Shown: one piece after another, positions 1 to 11,536 of the stretch
How the letters are laid out: every line of letters starts with the position of its first letter
How positions within the stretch are numbered: the first letter of the stretch is position 1
NCBI GenBank assembly: GCA_964017235.1
Contig: OZ024927.1
Coordinates: 55,061,293-55,125,292 of the forward strand
Length of the DNA stretch: 64,000 bases
Direction: 5' to 3'
Source: Sabellastarte sp. h YS-2021
Taxonomy: Eukaryota; Annelida; Polychaeta; Sabellida; Sabellidae
Made by a program: the position numbers and the translations under genes
Notes under the pieces: generated by a model
Database searches by the model: none
Told to the model about the DNA's origin: nothing
The model's input: the letters and a program-made list of their open reading frames with translations, nothing else

Positions 1-201
1 CAGAAACCAGTTAACCGGTCCAAACCGACTCGCCTCCCCCCCCATTTTTTTACAGACCTGCTCTGAGGTAGGGGAAGAGAGGGATGAGTTCAGTCCCAAA
101 GAAATAAACCTCCCGAAAGAAGCACGTCTGATTTTTTTTTTGATGCTTCTTAACTATATATACACTATATACATATGTACAGATCTCCTCTCTGGCCTGA
201 G

Positions 202-1272
202 CTACTGGTGGATCTTCTGAGCAGCCACTACAGGTCCCAGGTGATAAAGCTCAGAATCAGCCCATGCCACATCCTTCAGATAAAATTGTGTGAAGGTGTT
301 ATGTGACTTCCAGTGGCAGGCCGACAAGATCTGTTCCAAGGAGACCCCCGACTGGAAGGCCTTGGAAGCAGCAAAGACCCTGACATCATGGGCTTTAACC
401 TGATGTAATGTGTGGGCTTCCTGATCTGAGAGCTCATAACATAGGATCACAGTCTGCTTGATCCATGAGGAGATAGTGGCAGGTGAGATGTCCTTGTCAA
501 AACCTTTCTTGAAGGAGACAAAAACCAACTCCTTATTCTGCCTGAGGTCTGAGGTCCTGTCCAAGTAGTAGCGCAAAGCTCTGACCGGACAGAGGGACCT
601 GTCAGACTTGAGGGACCTATCCAGAGTCGGGGCCAGGGCTGGTATTACCACTGGGGCCACACTGTCCGGACCCTCCTTAGCCAGCTGGTTCTTGGAAAGA
701 AAGCTGGGAGATGGGTACAGAGACACCTTAGACCAGTCAGACTGGTGTCTGATGTTCTTACTTTGCCAAGCATGAATCTCACTTCTGCATTTGCCTGAAC
801 CCAGGGCTAGGAGGAAAACTGTCTTGAAGGTCAAGTGCTTCAAGAAGGCCTCCTTAATTGGCTCAAAGGGAGCCTTTGTTAACTGGTGTAAAACCAGAGA
901 TAGGTTCCAGGAGGGGATACCTCTTCTGCCCTTGGGTCTGTCCATATGGAAACTATCCAAGAGACGGGTGAGATTTTCATCTTTGCTGATATTGAGGGTT
1001 GACTTTCCCAATTTATCAGCAATGGCAGACCTGTAGCCATCAATGGTGCTGGGCTGTAATTTCCTTTCCTCAAAAAGGTACATAAGGAAATCAGCAACTG
1101 AATTTACAGGTGGTGCCCTGAAGTCCACCTGATTTGAGATGCACCACTTTGTAAAAATGGTCCACTTTGCCTCATAGACAGATCTGGTTGATCCCCTTTG
1201 AGGAGCCTCAATTCTTGTTGCCACCGCCTCAGAGAAACCCTGATCCTTGATAGCTGTGGCTCTAGGAGCCAT
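202..1272 (-). CDS. DIRS tyrosine recombinase (open reading frame)
   Basis: A 356-residue tyrosine recombinase that would integrate the circular DNA intermediate of the element. The start was set at the Met of MAPRATAIKDQG, where similarity to the recombinase of the second copy begins; the frame stays open further upstream but only as a shadow of the RT frame. An N-terminal SAM-like core-binding part (ADFLMYLFEERKLQPSTIDG) is followed by the catalytic domain. The expected residues are all visible: Arg in GKCRSEIHA, His and Arg in AHDVR, His/Trp in CHWKS and the nucleophilic Tyr in FTQFYLKD. The stop is a TAG. It overlaps the end of the RT/RNase H frame by 169 bases. No lesion is visible, so the protein could be made, though gag and pol of this copy are broken. 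Confidence 0.9.
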   Translation of the reverse strand: MAPRATAIKDQGFSEAVATRIEAPQRGSTRSVYEAKWTIFTKWCISNQVDFRAPPVNSVADFLMYLFEERKLQPSTIDGYRSAIADKLGKSTLNISKDENLTRLLDSFHMDRPKGRRGIPSWNLSLVLHQLTKAPFEPIKEAFLKHLTFKTVFLLALGSGKCRSEIHAWQSKNIRHQSDWSKVSLYPSPSFLSKNQLAKEGPDSVAPVVIPALAPTLDRSLKSDRSLCPVRALRYYLDRTSDLRQNKELVFVSFKKGFDKDISPATISSWIKQTVILCYELSDQEAHTLHQVKAHDVRVFAASKAFQSGVSLEQILSACHWKSHNTFTQFYLKDVAWADSELYHLGPVVAAQKIHQ

Positions 1273-3396
1273 GCATGGAGATTTAGGTTTGTCAGACTCC
1301 TGTGAGGGGTCTGATTGAAGGGTTGAGTCAAAAGGTTTGGCAGTTGAGGCAAGACTAATGGGATCTGGCTGGACATCTCCACTAGGTCCCAAAACCATGT
1401 CATGTTGGGCCACCCCGGAGCAATAATGATCACCCTTTGATATGGGGAGTCTTGCAACTTCTCCACCACTTTGCCCAATATGGGTGTCGGTGGGAAGGCG
1501 TACGCGTCCAGATTCTCCCATGACAAACTGAGTGCGTCCACTGCAGTGGCCATGGGATCCGGAACTGGTGATACATACAGGGGCAACTTGTTGTTGAATC
1601 TTGTAGCAAAGAGATCTATTTGAGGATGGTGCCACCTGTTGCACAGGGCTTGGAAAACCTCTGGAAGGAGGGACCATTCTGTTTGAATGGTCGGACCCAA
1701 TCTGGACAGTTTGTCTGCCACTACATTTAAGCAATCGGGAATGTGTTGGGCCTTTAGAGTCACTTGATTCCCGGTGCACCAGGTCAAGATTCTCCAAAGT
1801 AAGGCACAGAGTGGGCCTGATCTCATGCCCCCTTCCTTGTTGATGTACGACACTACTGTGGTATTGTCGGTTGCTACCAGAACCATTTTTCCAACGCATA
1901 GGTTTTGGAAATCTGTTAAAGCTAGGAAGACTGCTTTTAGTTCTAGGTAGTTTATAAGCAATTTGCTTTCCGGTAGGGACCAGGTTCCTCTGGCTATGAA
2001 CTCGTTTAAGTGAGCGCCCCACCCTTCTTTTGATGCGTCTGTAAAGATTTGCAGAGCATGTTGCATGGGGTGTAATGGTTGGCCTGTGAGGACATTGCCT
2101 TCCTTCAGCCACCATTGTAAATGAGGATGTAGAGATCTGGGTAGGGGAATCCGTTTTTCCAAGGATTCCGGTATTCTCCAATTGCTTTTGAGATGCCATT
2201 GGATGGGCCTCATGTGTAGTCTGCCCAGGTGAACTTGTTTTTCTGTGGCTGTTAGCAGGCCTATCAAGGGCATAAATTCCCTTACCGAAGAGGCCGGTAG
2301 GGAGATCAGATCCAGTATCTTGTCCTGAAGGCTTTGCCACCGGTCCGGTGTCGGTTGGACGTGACCGGACTCGAGGTCGAATTGGTAGCCTACGAAGTTG
2401 AAAACTTGCTTGGGTTCCAGCTCCGACTTTTCTACATTCGCCAGCCAACCTAGATGTCGGCACATTTTTACTAGGACCTGTGTATGCTGGAGACAGACCT
2501 GGTGGGATGTGGCTCTCACCAACCAGTCGTCTAGGTATTGGTGGATCCTTATACCCTTTTGAATGGCCATCAGTTTTACCTCCTTTGCTATAATAGTAAA
2601 CTCCATGGGAGCCGTCGACAGACCGAACGGCAGTCCTTTGAACTGGTAGGTCTGACCCTGGATGTGAAATCTGAGGTACTTCCTGGACTGTTCCTGTATG
2701 GGAATGTGGAAGTAAGCGTCCTTGAAGTCTATGGAGGTTACCCATTCTCCCTTTTGGAGAGATGTTCTGATGGTTTCCGGTGTCTCCATCTTGAACTTTT
2801 CGGTCTTGAGGAAAGGATTCAGATTGCTTAGGTCTAAGATTGGTCTCCACTTGTTGTCGGGTTTTGGGACTAAAAATAGTCGGTTGAAGAACCATAATGA
2901 GACCTTTTTGTGAACTAGTTCTATGGCATTTTTGGCCATAAGCTGATGTAAAGCCTCTAACAGTTTGAGGTTTCTGTGAGGATTGCCATAGCAGCTTATG
3001 ACTGTGGGAGTCCTTGACAAGTTTGGCCGGATCCGAAAGGATAGGGTATAGCCCTCTTTCAGGATTTGAATCACTCTCGGTCCGGCACCCAGATCTAACC
3101 AATTTTTCCAAAAGTTTTGGAGTCTGGCCCCTACAGGCAGATTTGCGACAACATTTGGAGCATTTAAGACAGGATTTACATAAGACAATGGAGTGACACA
3201 AGAAACACTTTTCACAGACTTTAATATACTTTTCTTGTAGTAACAACCTGCTGCCCTGGGACTTATTTTGTTCTTTTGAGAATGCCTGGGCGCAGTATGA
3301 ACAGAATGTACAACATTTAGCTTTACATTTAAAGTGTTCATTGTCTTTCCTGTGGGGCTCCCGGTCAGCAGCAGAGGCTTCAACAGAGTTACACAT
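1104..3396 (-). pseudogene. DIRS reverse transcriptase/RNase H, one frameshift
   Basis: The protein starts with a Cys-rich segment (HFKCKAKCCTFC, VCEKCFLCHSIVLCKSCLKC) read from the Met at 3396. At about 3015 the similarity moves into another frame, which then stays open to 1104. RT motifs follow: FLVPKPDNKWRPILDLS, SIDFKDAYFHIPI, LPFGLSTAP and the catalytic QYLDDWLV. RNase H residues are in FTDASKEGWGAHL (Asp), LELKAV (Glu), ATDNTT (Asp) and NVVADKLSR (Asp). The C-terminal block with LFATRFNNKLPLYVSP and APGWPNMTWF is a domain usual in DIRS elements, in the place where a Dam-like methyltransferase is described; I do not see decisive methylase motifs. The frame that carries the Cys-rich start remains open by chance through to the recombinase, giving a misleading 1064-codon frame. 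An alternative upstream ATG at 3662 in the RT frame gives no gag or Cys-rich similarity. Confidence 0.85.
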
Positions 3397-3495
3397 TGAT
3401 TGTCATTTGTACTGCTGCTGACCCTTGGCCGGACACGAGGAGTACTGCTGTTTGCCCTTGTTGTTCTTCCTACGCTGGGTACAGGACAAATTCTT

Positions 3496-5394
3496 TCAAG
3501 CTGGTCTGTCCTGCTGTTTATCCGACCTAGAGTCCTGTCTTTCATATGGGTGGTACCTCCGACCCTTATAAACTGAAGTTGACCGGCCCTTGTCAAATGC
3601 CCTTTTAACAACACTGTCCGGGAACAAAGTGTCCAGATGAAGAAGGGCAGTACGGAGCGCATTCAGTGTATCCGCCTTCACACTGGCTTTGAGGTAGGCC
3701 AGGTAAGAGTCGCGTCTGAGGAGAGTAGTGTTAGCCATAGTAACAAAAACGAACTCTGTTAAGTGTTCCATGGATTTTGCCATGGCTTGGCAAACACTAG
3801 AGTTAAAATCTAGTAAGAATTGGAGCTCGTCTACTGCTGATGACACTTTGGCTGCTGCCTTTCCTTTTGACTCCACCTTCACAGCCTTCAACTGACTGTT
3901 CATGTTGTCTTGAATCTTTAACAAACAACGGTTGAAGCCGGCTGCGTGATTGCAGATCACTGTAGACTCGTGTGCAGACCTCTCCCATTTTCTTAAATTT
4001 TCCTGGGAAATTGGGTGAGACATGGGAGAAGTAGCAATACCGGCCTGTCTAGCTATCCTAAGATAGGTGCTGTTCAGCCGTGATGATCCGGTATGCCATG
4101 AAGAAACAGCTTGATCAGAGTTCTCCTTGGGAATCGCATGAAACTCATACCACTTCTGTTGAGATTTTGGAGGCTGGATAAATTGGTCCCTTAACAGCCC
4201 TCCTGCTTCAGAAGTACGTGTGGGATATCCCTGTACCAGTGTGATGTTGAGCTTCGACATCTTCCGACATAACCACTCGTCGGTTGGCAAATTAACAGAG
4301 ACCTTGCCTGGTGTGTGAAGTTTCGGACCCGCAAAGGGGTTGTCCTCTGAGGTAGTAGCACCGGAATCCATGTCTGGAATGTGGTCCCAATTCATGTATG
4401 AGCGGATTCCCCTCATGGTCTCCCGATAAGATGGCTCTTCGGAGAGGGATTGTTCATGATCGGATAGATTTGCTTCCTGATCATCTGAAAGTGCACCTTC
4501 CTCCGGGAAGATATCCAAGGGAGGTCAGTCCGATGATAGAGAGTCGGTGTCGGATCCACTAGAAGAGGGAGAGTCCTTTCTAGAAATGTCAAAAGCACTG
4601 GTCAATTGTCTCTGAACAGTTTCTCTGGTAGCCGGTTCCGGCTGGGTAGAGGATGAGGTTCTTGCAGCAGGTCTGTGCTGAGAAGAGTCGGTGGCCCGTG
4701 AGTCAACAGCAGGGTCGGTGACTTGAGAAGGCTGAGAGACTGGTTTCAAAAACGGGTCAGGTCGGACCACGTTGGCTGGTGGAGCATGAGCCGGAGTGAC
4801 TTTCACCGTGCTGAAAACGGGTCCTGAGGTTTGTCTAAAGTCTTGGCCATTACCAAAGCTTCCAGCCTATTAAATCTGTCCGACCACTTTCTATAGAGAT
4901 CTGAGATTTTGGCATCTGCAGAAGAGATGGTGGACTTGCCCTGGTCGGTGGTTGAAGTAGAAGCTGGTCGGTTAGAAGATGACTTCACTGACCTATCCGG
5001 CTTAGCCGGCTTAGTAGCTGTAGATGAAGATTTCTTGCTCTCAGTCTTCTTTTTCTTCTCAGCCGGCCCACAACCAGAGGTTGTCTGGCCATCCACGACC
5101 CCCACTACCGACACAAGTGCCGGGTCCACGAGGGTGGGACTGAGTGTCTGATGCCTTGGCTGGTGTAGATGACTTTGCTTCTTTTTTCTCCTTCTTTAGC
5201 TTGTACGAAGGGGTAGATAACTGGGCCTTTTGCTCTGAAGTTAAGGCGTCACAATGAGAGCAAGCCACAGGAGGAGTTTCAATACAAGGGTCAGAGCCCT
5301 TCTTCTTATCGCGACAACGCGCACAAACTGAGTGAAGGTCAAAACCTGCCATCATGTGGCCACAACCGCCTCGACGCTGGCTAGGAGAAGACAT
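3496..5394 (-). pseudogene. DIRS gag-like ORF1, frameshifted and with an internal TGA
   Basis: The first ORF of the element, a nucleic-acid-binding structural protein by position. The N-terminal part has paired cysteines (DLHSVCARCRDKKK, ACSHCDAL), followed by a low-complexity Lys/Ser/Thr/Pro region and a C-terminal helical part (LCRKMSKLNITLVQGYPTR, LNALRTALLHLDTLFPDS, ending in an Arg-rich tail). The reading frame changes near 5130-5150 and again near 4805, and an in-frame TGA lies at about 4525 between SLSSD and PPLDIFPEE. From 4518 the frame is open to 3496. The end overlaps the region upstream of the RT start. No intact protein is expected. Confidence 0.75.
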
Positions 5395-5704
5395 AATGGT
5401 CTATAATACGTATAAAAGTAAATACTAAAGTTGCGAAGCAAAGTTCTTTCACAAACTCACAAAATTATAAAAAGTTTCCCAACTCAAAAAAATCCGTGCA
5501 GGCAGTGCATGCACCAAACGAAAAAGATGCTATGACGTCAGGTTATCTAGACAGGAAGGAAGTACGACACGCCACCTGGCGAGTGCAGTGTGAGGACCGG
5601 CCAGTCGGTGGAAACACAGGATGTCTTTTTCTGACGTTTGGCGGGCTGGTCTGCGCCGACCGGTTTAGCATATTGTCCATTGGACAGGATGTATTAACAC
5701 AATA

Positions 5705-6215
5705 AAAAGCTACTTTGAGGTTATCACTGTTGAGTAAATTAGTTAGAACTTGAAAACTATTGCATTGATAGTATTTTCTTTAAATATGTTATTCACCTAC
5801 TTTTGGATCAGCTGAAACATAGTGTAATTGCAGACCTGTAGCTTACTTCATAGCTGTGCCATAGCTACTTTGAGGTTGTCACTGTTGAGTAAATCAGTTA
5901 TAACTTGAAAACTATTAAATTTAGATTATTTTCTTTAAATGTGTTCAGCTACTTTTGTGTCAACTACAACATAGTAAAATTGTAGACCTGTAGCTTATTG
6001 CATAACTGCACAATAGCTACTTTCACCTTTTAACTGTTAAGTACATCAGTTGTAACTTGAAAACTATTTCTCTTAGAGAATTTTGTTTAAATCTGTTATT
6101 CACCTACTTTTGGGTCAGCTATACTATAGTAAAATTGCAGACGTGTAGCTCATTCCATAGCTGTGCAAAAGCTGCTTTGAGATTCTCACTGTTCAGTAAA
6201 TTAGTTATAACTCAA
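5705..6215 (-). repeat. 155-bp tandem repeat array, about 3 units (family D)
   Basis: Three degenerate copies of a ~155-bp unit with recurring words CACTGTTGAGTAAAT, TAACTTGAAAACTAT, TTCACCTACTTTTG and CAGACCTGTAGCTTA. The unit is the reverse complement of the larger array at 31536-33880. The array breaks off at about 6224 and its text resumes at 7130 (GCATTTATAGTATTTTCTT), so the intervening element was inserted into it. Confidence 0.85.
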
Positions 6216-6224
6216 AAAAAATAG

Positions 6225-7135
6225 CATCAGAGATGCCCGTACCCCACAGCCTGGGGAAATAGTTTTCAACAACATGAGATATAGAAGTAGTGAAACAGTA
6301 CAAAGATTGGGATACTTTCAGAGCAGTGTCAGTTATATTAAGGTCTAAATGATGTTTAAGTAGAGAAAATAACATATAAAATAAACAAAATGTATGCAAA
6401 GATAAAGTATTAAAACAAGACAATTCAAAAGCAAGAGGACAGCCATTAATCAGTAAACTAAAAACTATGATGCTCACCTACAACCCCTAAGCAATGTCCC
6501 TACCGACTATCAACTTCCTACACTTTACAGTCTCGGAGATATTGCCTGGACAAAATTGTAAAGGTCAAGGTCACTACGGCAAGATCAAATGTCGAATCAA
6601 GGTCACACCAAGACAGTGCACACCTACAACCCCCAACCAATGTCCCTACTAAGTATCAACTCCTACACCTTACGCTTTCCGAGATATAGCCTGGACAAGA
6701 TTTTATAGGTAAAGGTCACTACGGCAAGCTCAAACCAAGGTCACACCATGATGTTGCACACCTACACCCCCTAACCAATGTCCCTACCACGTATCAACTT
6801 CCTACACCTTATGGTTTCCGAGATATAGCCCAGACAAGATTTTATAGGTCAAGGTCACTATGGCAAGGTCAAATCACGGTCACACCATGACGTTGCACAC
6901 CGACACCCCCTAACCGAAGTCCCTACCAAGTATCAACTTCTTACACCTTACAGGTTCCGAGATATAGCTCGAACAAGATTTTATAGGTCAAGGTCACTAC
7001 AGCAAGGTCAAATCAAGGTCACACCATGACGTTGCACACCAATGTCCCTACCAAGTATCAACTTCCTACACCTTACAGTTTCTGAGATACATACCGGACA
7101 AACTTTTCCCGCCACCCACCCGCCCATCCCAAAAA
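6225..7135 (+). mobile_element. Satellite-bearing element, ~140-bp units (family E, copy 1)
   Basis: It begins with a hairpin-like sequence (ACCCCACAGCCTGGGG, 6240-6256), then a ~220-bp leader that recurs at 24090-24350, then about five tandem units of ~140 bp with the words AAGGTCACTACGGCAAG, CACACCATGACGTTGCACACC, CAATGTCCCTACCAAGTATC and CCGAGATATAGCC. The end is the C-rich CCCGCCACCCACCCGCCC. The terminal 3' hairpin seen in copy 2 is missing here. It lies inside the family D element on either side. Confidence 0.75.
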
Positions 7136-7225
7136 TCGCATTTATAGTATTTTCTTCTTTCACTTCTACTCTGAAACTCAAAACACACAGTCAGCTGACA
7201 CAGAGCCCGTGAATGGTCACCGATT
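7136..7225 (-). repeat. Remnant of the family D element, terminal part
   Basis: GCATTTATAGTATTTTC continues the 155-bp array broken at 6224. CAGTCAGCTGACACAGAGCCCGTGA (7187-7211) matches the reverse complement of the hairpin end of the large family D element at 30443-30478, so this is likely the 5' terminus of a reversed, shorter D copy. Confidence 0.5.
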
Positions 7226-8478
7226 GCTTGTTTGATAATGAAGGTACATTTTGTAACAGCTTCAATTTTAAAATCTTACTGCAGATAAGGAAGGCCATTG
7301 TCTGCAGAATAACATTTCTCTCTCTACAGAAAGGGAGCAAATAGTTTCACAAATTTTAAAACAAATTTCTCTTTTATGAGCTGGTTTACGGTTGTTCTGG
7401 GCTTAGCACTTTAAGATTAATATCTTTGCACCTTCAACTTGGAGACACTGACCTTGGAACTTATTTTCACATTTTGATCTTTACTACAAACGTATGTCAC
7501 ACAGAGAAGTGTATCAATACAAAAAGTTCATGATTGGTGCAGATATTTATAATGTGATTAAAATAATTCGACATTCTATTTGGATTTTTGATAAAATGTG
7601 CAGAATTTTTTTCTTAAGCATTTTAGTGCATTCATAAATTCACCAAAATAGTGTTCAACTTAGTAATGGGAATGCAAGATACAGGAAGTTTTTCATGAAT
7701 GTGATGAATTTTTTCACAATATGGTTATACAATTTACAAGTGATCAGTGTTCTTGATTATAAGCTTCATAATTTATGAAATATATTCTGTTTCACTTAAC
7801 ATATGCAAGCTTGTATGTTTTACAAACAGTAGACCATAAAAAATGTGTGAAATTGAAACGAAGAACATAATTGTAACATTTATTGCAACCTTTCCATGAT
7901 AATGTCACAAACAGTATCAAACCTATTCTTTAAATACCTACAAAGGCTTAATGACATTTTAAAGATTTTTACATAAATACTTTACAGAAAAACAAGGTAG
8001 ACTGCAACAAACTTTATAGATTTTTCATCCTTTTTGTGGTACACTATAGACATACTATGAATCCAAACCCATCCTTCATTCTCAGTGTGAAATTACAAAA
8101 TGAGAAAAAACAAGGCAAAAATTTGTCCGAGTCTACATGCACAAGTTGCAAAGCAATCGGAAACATGAGTAGTGCACTAGTGTAGAGCACAAGTCTTGAA
8201 AGTCAAGGGACAAAAAAGAAAACTGATTTCTAGTAGCGCCAACCTCCTAGAGAACTTGTGCTTGAAAAAACACTCTATATCAGATTTTCAGATCTTCTAA
8301 AATAAGCATTTGCCACAATAAATTTTCAGTGGATGAAGGGGATACATATCGGGTGATCACAAAAAATTTCCGACATTCATGGACTTTAGAAATGAATACA
8401 AGTCTTTATTCTAGTGAAAGACTTTAAAAGTGACAAAAATTTTATTTGGGGTATTTCTGTGGTCTGCATTCCAAGGGT
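7226..8478. other. AT-rich stretch, nothing recognised
   Basis: I see no open frame with protein character, no tandem repeat and no terminal repeats. It is AT-rich with short homopolymer runs, probably unique or strongly decayed sequence. Confidence 0.5.
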
Positions 8479-8705
8479 AGAGTAAGAAATCTAAAATTTG
8501 CCACATATCTGAAATTCGCCACATGTGAAAATACTAATAAAATAAATGAATTGTGGTGAGATTTGTTGACTGTATAGTAAATTAAGGCTTTTTGAACTGA
8601 AAAATACCAATTTTTGGACAAAAACATCATTTTCTTCATAAACTTGACTAAGGTTTTAGGGGTGGCGAATTTTAGATTCCTGGCGAATTTTAGATTTCTA
8701 ACTCT
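8479..8705. mobile_element. MITE with ~42-bp terminal inverted repeats
   Basis: The left end AGAGTAAGAAATCTAAAATT and the reverse complement of the right end AGAGTTAGAAATCTAAAATT agree over about 42 bases with few mismatches, and each arm holds a second inner copy of the word CTGAAATTCGCCA or CTAAAATTCGCCA. The ends are flanked by TA, compatible with a TA target duplication (Tc1/mariner-like), but the superfamily cannot be fixed. Confidence 0.75.
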
Positions 8706-9084
8706 ATACATATATATGCACATACCAAATATGCATGAAACCTATGTTATGTTATTTTTAAATATTACGCATTAGAGTGGCAGCTGTAAAAGTCAATACA
8801 ATTTATCTTTCAGAATATAAAGGGGCGCAAACTATATCAATTTAGTTGTTGCTTATTTTACAAACCACAAACACCAATTTCTCAACATGATAACTATTGT
8901 TTAGGAGCTCAAGTACCACGCTTAGAAATATAACTAGAGGATCGCTCGCAAAAAAAAAAGATAATGTTTTTGCATAGCAAAAACAAAGCGTCCCGAAAAG
9001 GCTATAAAGGTGAGTGCTAAAGTATTAAGAAAATGCTTCGTTTCTAGCCTTATACTGTTGTGGCAACCAAAGTGAGCGCAGTCT

Positions 9085-9345
9085 GCTCTATCTAGCACGG
9101 TTTTCAAGATATAAGCATTTTTGTGTTTTGCAAAAAATAAAAAAATTAAAAATGTCCGCTATATTTGGTGAGACAAAAATATTTTGAAAATTGGCATGGC
9201 TACTCTGCAGAGATACCCAGCAGGTCCAAAATTTTGTTGATTTCGCTCCATATAGCACGGTTTTCGAGATATAAGCATTTTTGTGTTTTGCAAAAACTTT
9301 GAAAATTCAAAATGGCCACCATTTTTGGGGAGACAAAAATTTTTG
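9085..9345 (+). repeat. 169-bp repeat units, left block
   Basis: Two partial units with the words CTATCTAGCACGGTTTTC, GATATAAGCATTTTTGTG and AAAATGGCCACCATTTTTGG, identical in type to the block at 11537-12705. The block stops at 9345 where the sequence CAAGACCACTGCCGCGG, the left end of the other 133-bp element (49160-49176), begins. Confidence 0.8.
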
Positions 9346-9437
9346 TCAAGACCACTGCCGCGGTGTGTATCTCCCGCCGAGCATTAAAGCAGAAGAAATA
9401 GCTTTTCCGAGATATTCACAATTTTTCATTTTCGTGT

Positions 9438-11536
9438 GTGAAAGCTCTTCCAAAAGTAGGTGAATGAGTTATTTGAGAAAAATTGGCTATCTGCAATACT
9501 ATTAAGAGATAATTCACATTTACTCATTTTGAGTAGGTGAATAATTATCTATGGGTCTGAAACTTCACCAAGTGAAAGCTCTCCCAAAAGTAGGTGAATG
9601 AGTTATTTGAGAAAAATTGGCTATCCACAATACTTTTAGAGATAATTCGCATTTACTCATTTTGAGTAGGTGAGTAATTAGCTATGGGTCTGAAACTTCA
9701 CCATGTGAAAGCTCTCCCACAAGTAGATGAATGAGTATTTGATAAAAATTGGGTATCCGCAATACTTTTACAGATAATTAGCATTTACTCATTTTGAGTA
9801 GGTGAATAAATAGCTATGGGTCTGAAACTTCACAGAGTGAAAGCTCTCCCAAAAGTAGGTGAATGAGTTATTCGAGAAAAATTGGCTATCTGCAATACTT
9901 TTAGAGATAATTCACATTTACTCATTTTGAGTAGGTGAATATTTAGCTATGGGTCTGAAACTTCACCAAGTGAAAGCTCTGCCAAAAGTAGGTGAATGAG
10001 TTATTTGAGAAAAATTGGCTATCTGCAATACTTTTAGAGATAATTCGCATTTACTCATTTTGAGTAGGTGAGTAATTAGCTATGGGTCTGAAACTTCACA
10101 GAGTGAAAGCTCTCCCAAAAGTAGGTGAATGAGTTATTTGAGAAAAATTGGCTATCTGCAATACTTTTAGAGATAATTCGCATTTACTCATTTTGAGTAG
10201 GTGAGTAATTAGCTATGGGTGTGAAACTTCACCGAGTGAAAGCTCTCCCAAAAGTAGGTGAATGAGTTATTTGAGAAAAATTGGCTATCTGCAATACTTT
10301 TAGAGATAATTCGCATTTACTCATTTTGAGTAGGTGAGTAATTAGCTATGGGTGTGAAACTTCACCAAGTGAAAGCTCTCCCAAAAGTAGGTGAATGAGT
10401 TATTTGAGAAAAATTGGCTATCTGCAATACTTTTAGAGATAATTCGCATTTACTCATTTTGAGTAGGTGAGTAATTAGCTATGGGTGTGAAACTTCACCA
10501 AGTGAAAGCTCTCCCAAAAGTAGGTGAATGAGTTATTTGAGAAAAATTGGCTATCTGCAATACTTTTAGAGATAATTCGCATTTACTCATTTTGAGTAGG
10601 TGAGTAATTAGCTATGGGTGTGAAACTTCACCAAGTGAAAGCTCTCCCAAAAGTAGGTGAATGAGTTATTTGAGAAAAATTGGCTATCTGCAATACTTTT
10701 AGAGATAATTCGCATTTACTCATTTTGAGTAGGTGAGTAATTAGCTATGGGTCTGAAACTTCACCAAGTGAAAGCTCTCCCAAAAGTAGGTGAATGATTA
10801 ATTTGAGAAAAATTGGCTATCTACAATACTTTTAGAGATAATTCGCATTTACTCATTTTGAGTAGGTGAGTAATTAGCTATGGGTCTGAAACTTCACCAA
10901 GTGAAAGCTCTCCCAAAAGTAGGTGAATGATTTATTTGAGAAAAATTGGCTATCTGCAATACTTTTACAGATAATTAGCATTTACTCATTTTGAGTAGGT
11001 AAATAATTAGCTATGGGTCTGAAACTTCACCATGTGAAAGCTCTCCCAAAAGTAGGTGAATGAGTTATTTGAGAAAAATTGGCTATCTGCAATACTTTTA
11101 GAGATAATTCGCATTTACTCATTTTGAGTAGGTGAGTAATTAGCTATGGGTCTGAAACTTCACAGAGTGAAAGCTCTCCCAAAAGTAGGTGAATGAGTTA
11201 TTTGAGAAAAATTGGCTATCTGCAATACTTTTAGAGATAATTCGCATTTACTCATTTTGAGTAGGTGAGTAATTAGCTATGGGTCTGAAACTTCACCAAG
11301 TGAAAGCTCTCCCAAAAGTAGGCGAATGATTAATTTGACAAAAATTGGCCATCTGCAATACTTTTAGAGATAATTCGCATTTACTCATTTTGAGTAGGTG
11401 AGTAATTAGCTATGGGTCTGAAACTTCACCAAGTGAAAGCTCTCCCAAAAGTAGGTGAATGAGTTATTTGAGAAAAATTGGCTGTCTGCAATACTTTTAG
11501 AGATAATTCGCATTTACTCATTTTGAGTAGGTGAGT
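9438..11536 (+). repeat. 133-bp tandem array, about 16 units (family B)
   Basis: Units start at GTGAAAGCTCTCCC and repeat every 133 bases (for example 10103, 10236, 10369, 10502). Other constant words are AAAGTAGGTGAATGAG, GGCTATCTGCAATAC and TTAGCTATGGGTCTG. Neighbouring units are nearly identical in the middle and more diverged at the left edge, as expected for homogenised satellite. The array is non-coding. Confidence 0.95.

Larger units (their letters stand above)
1..5480 (-). mobile_element. DIRS-like retrotransposon, copy 1 (left end cut by the window)
   Basis: The gene order on the minus strand is gag-like ORF, reverse transcriptase/RNase H, then tyrosine recombinase, with RT and recombinase frames overlapping. 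That order and overlap are typical of DIRS elements, which integrate through a tyrosine recombinase instead of an integrase. The right boundary is near 5480, where coding similarity stops upstream of the gag ATG. The first ~35 bases of the window (around AACCGGTCCAAACCGA) loosely match the reverse complement of 5650-5670 (ACCGGTTTAGC), so the window may open inside the left inverted terminal repeat; this is weak. Pol and gag carry frameshifts or stops but the recombinase is open, so the copy is young but not autonomous. Confidence 0.88.

Noticed and set aside
9438..11536. CRISPR-like regular repeats
   Set aside because: The units are contiguous 133-bp satellite monomers without variable spacers, in a eukaryotic genome.
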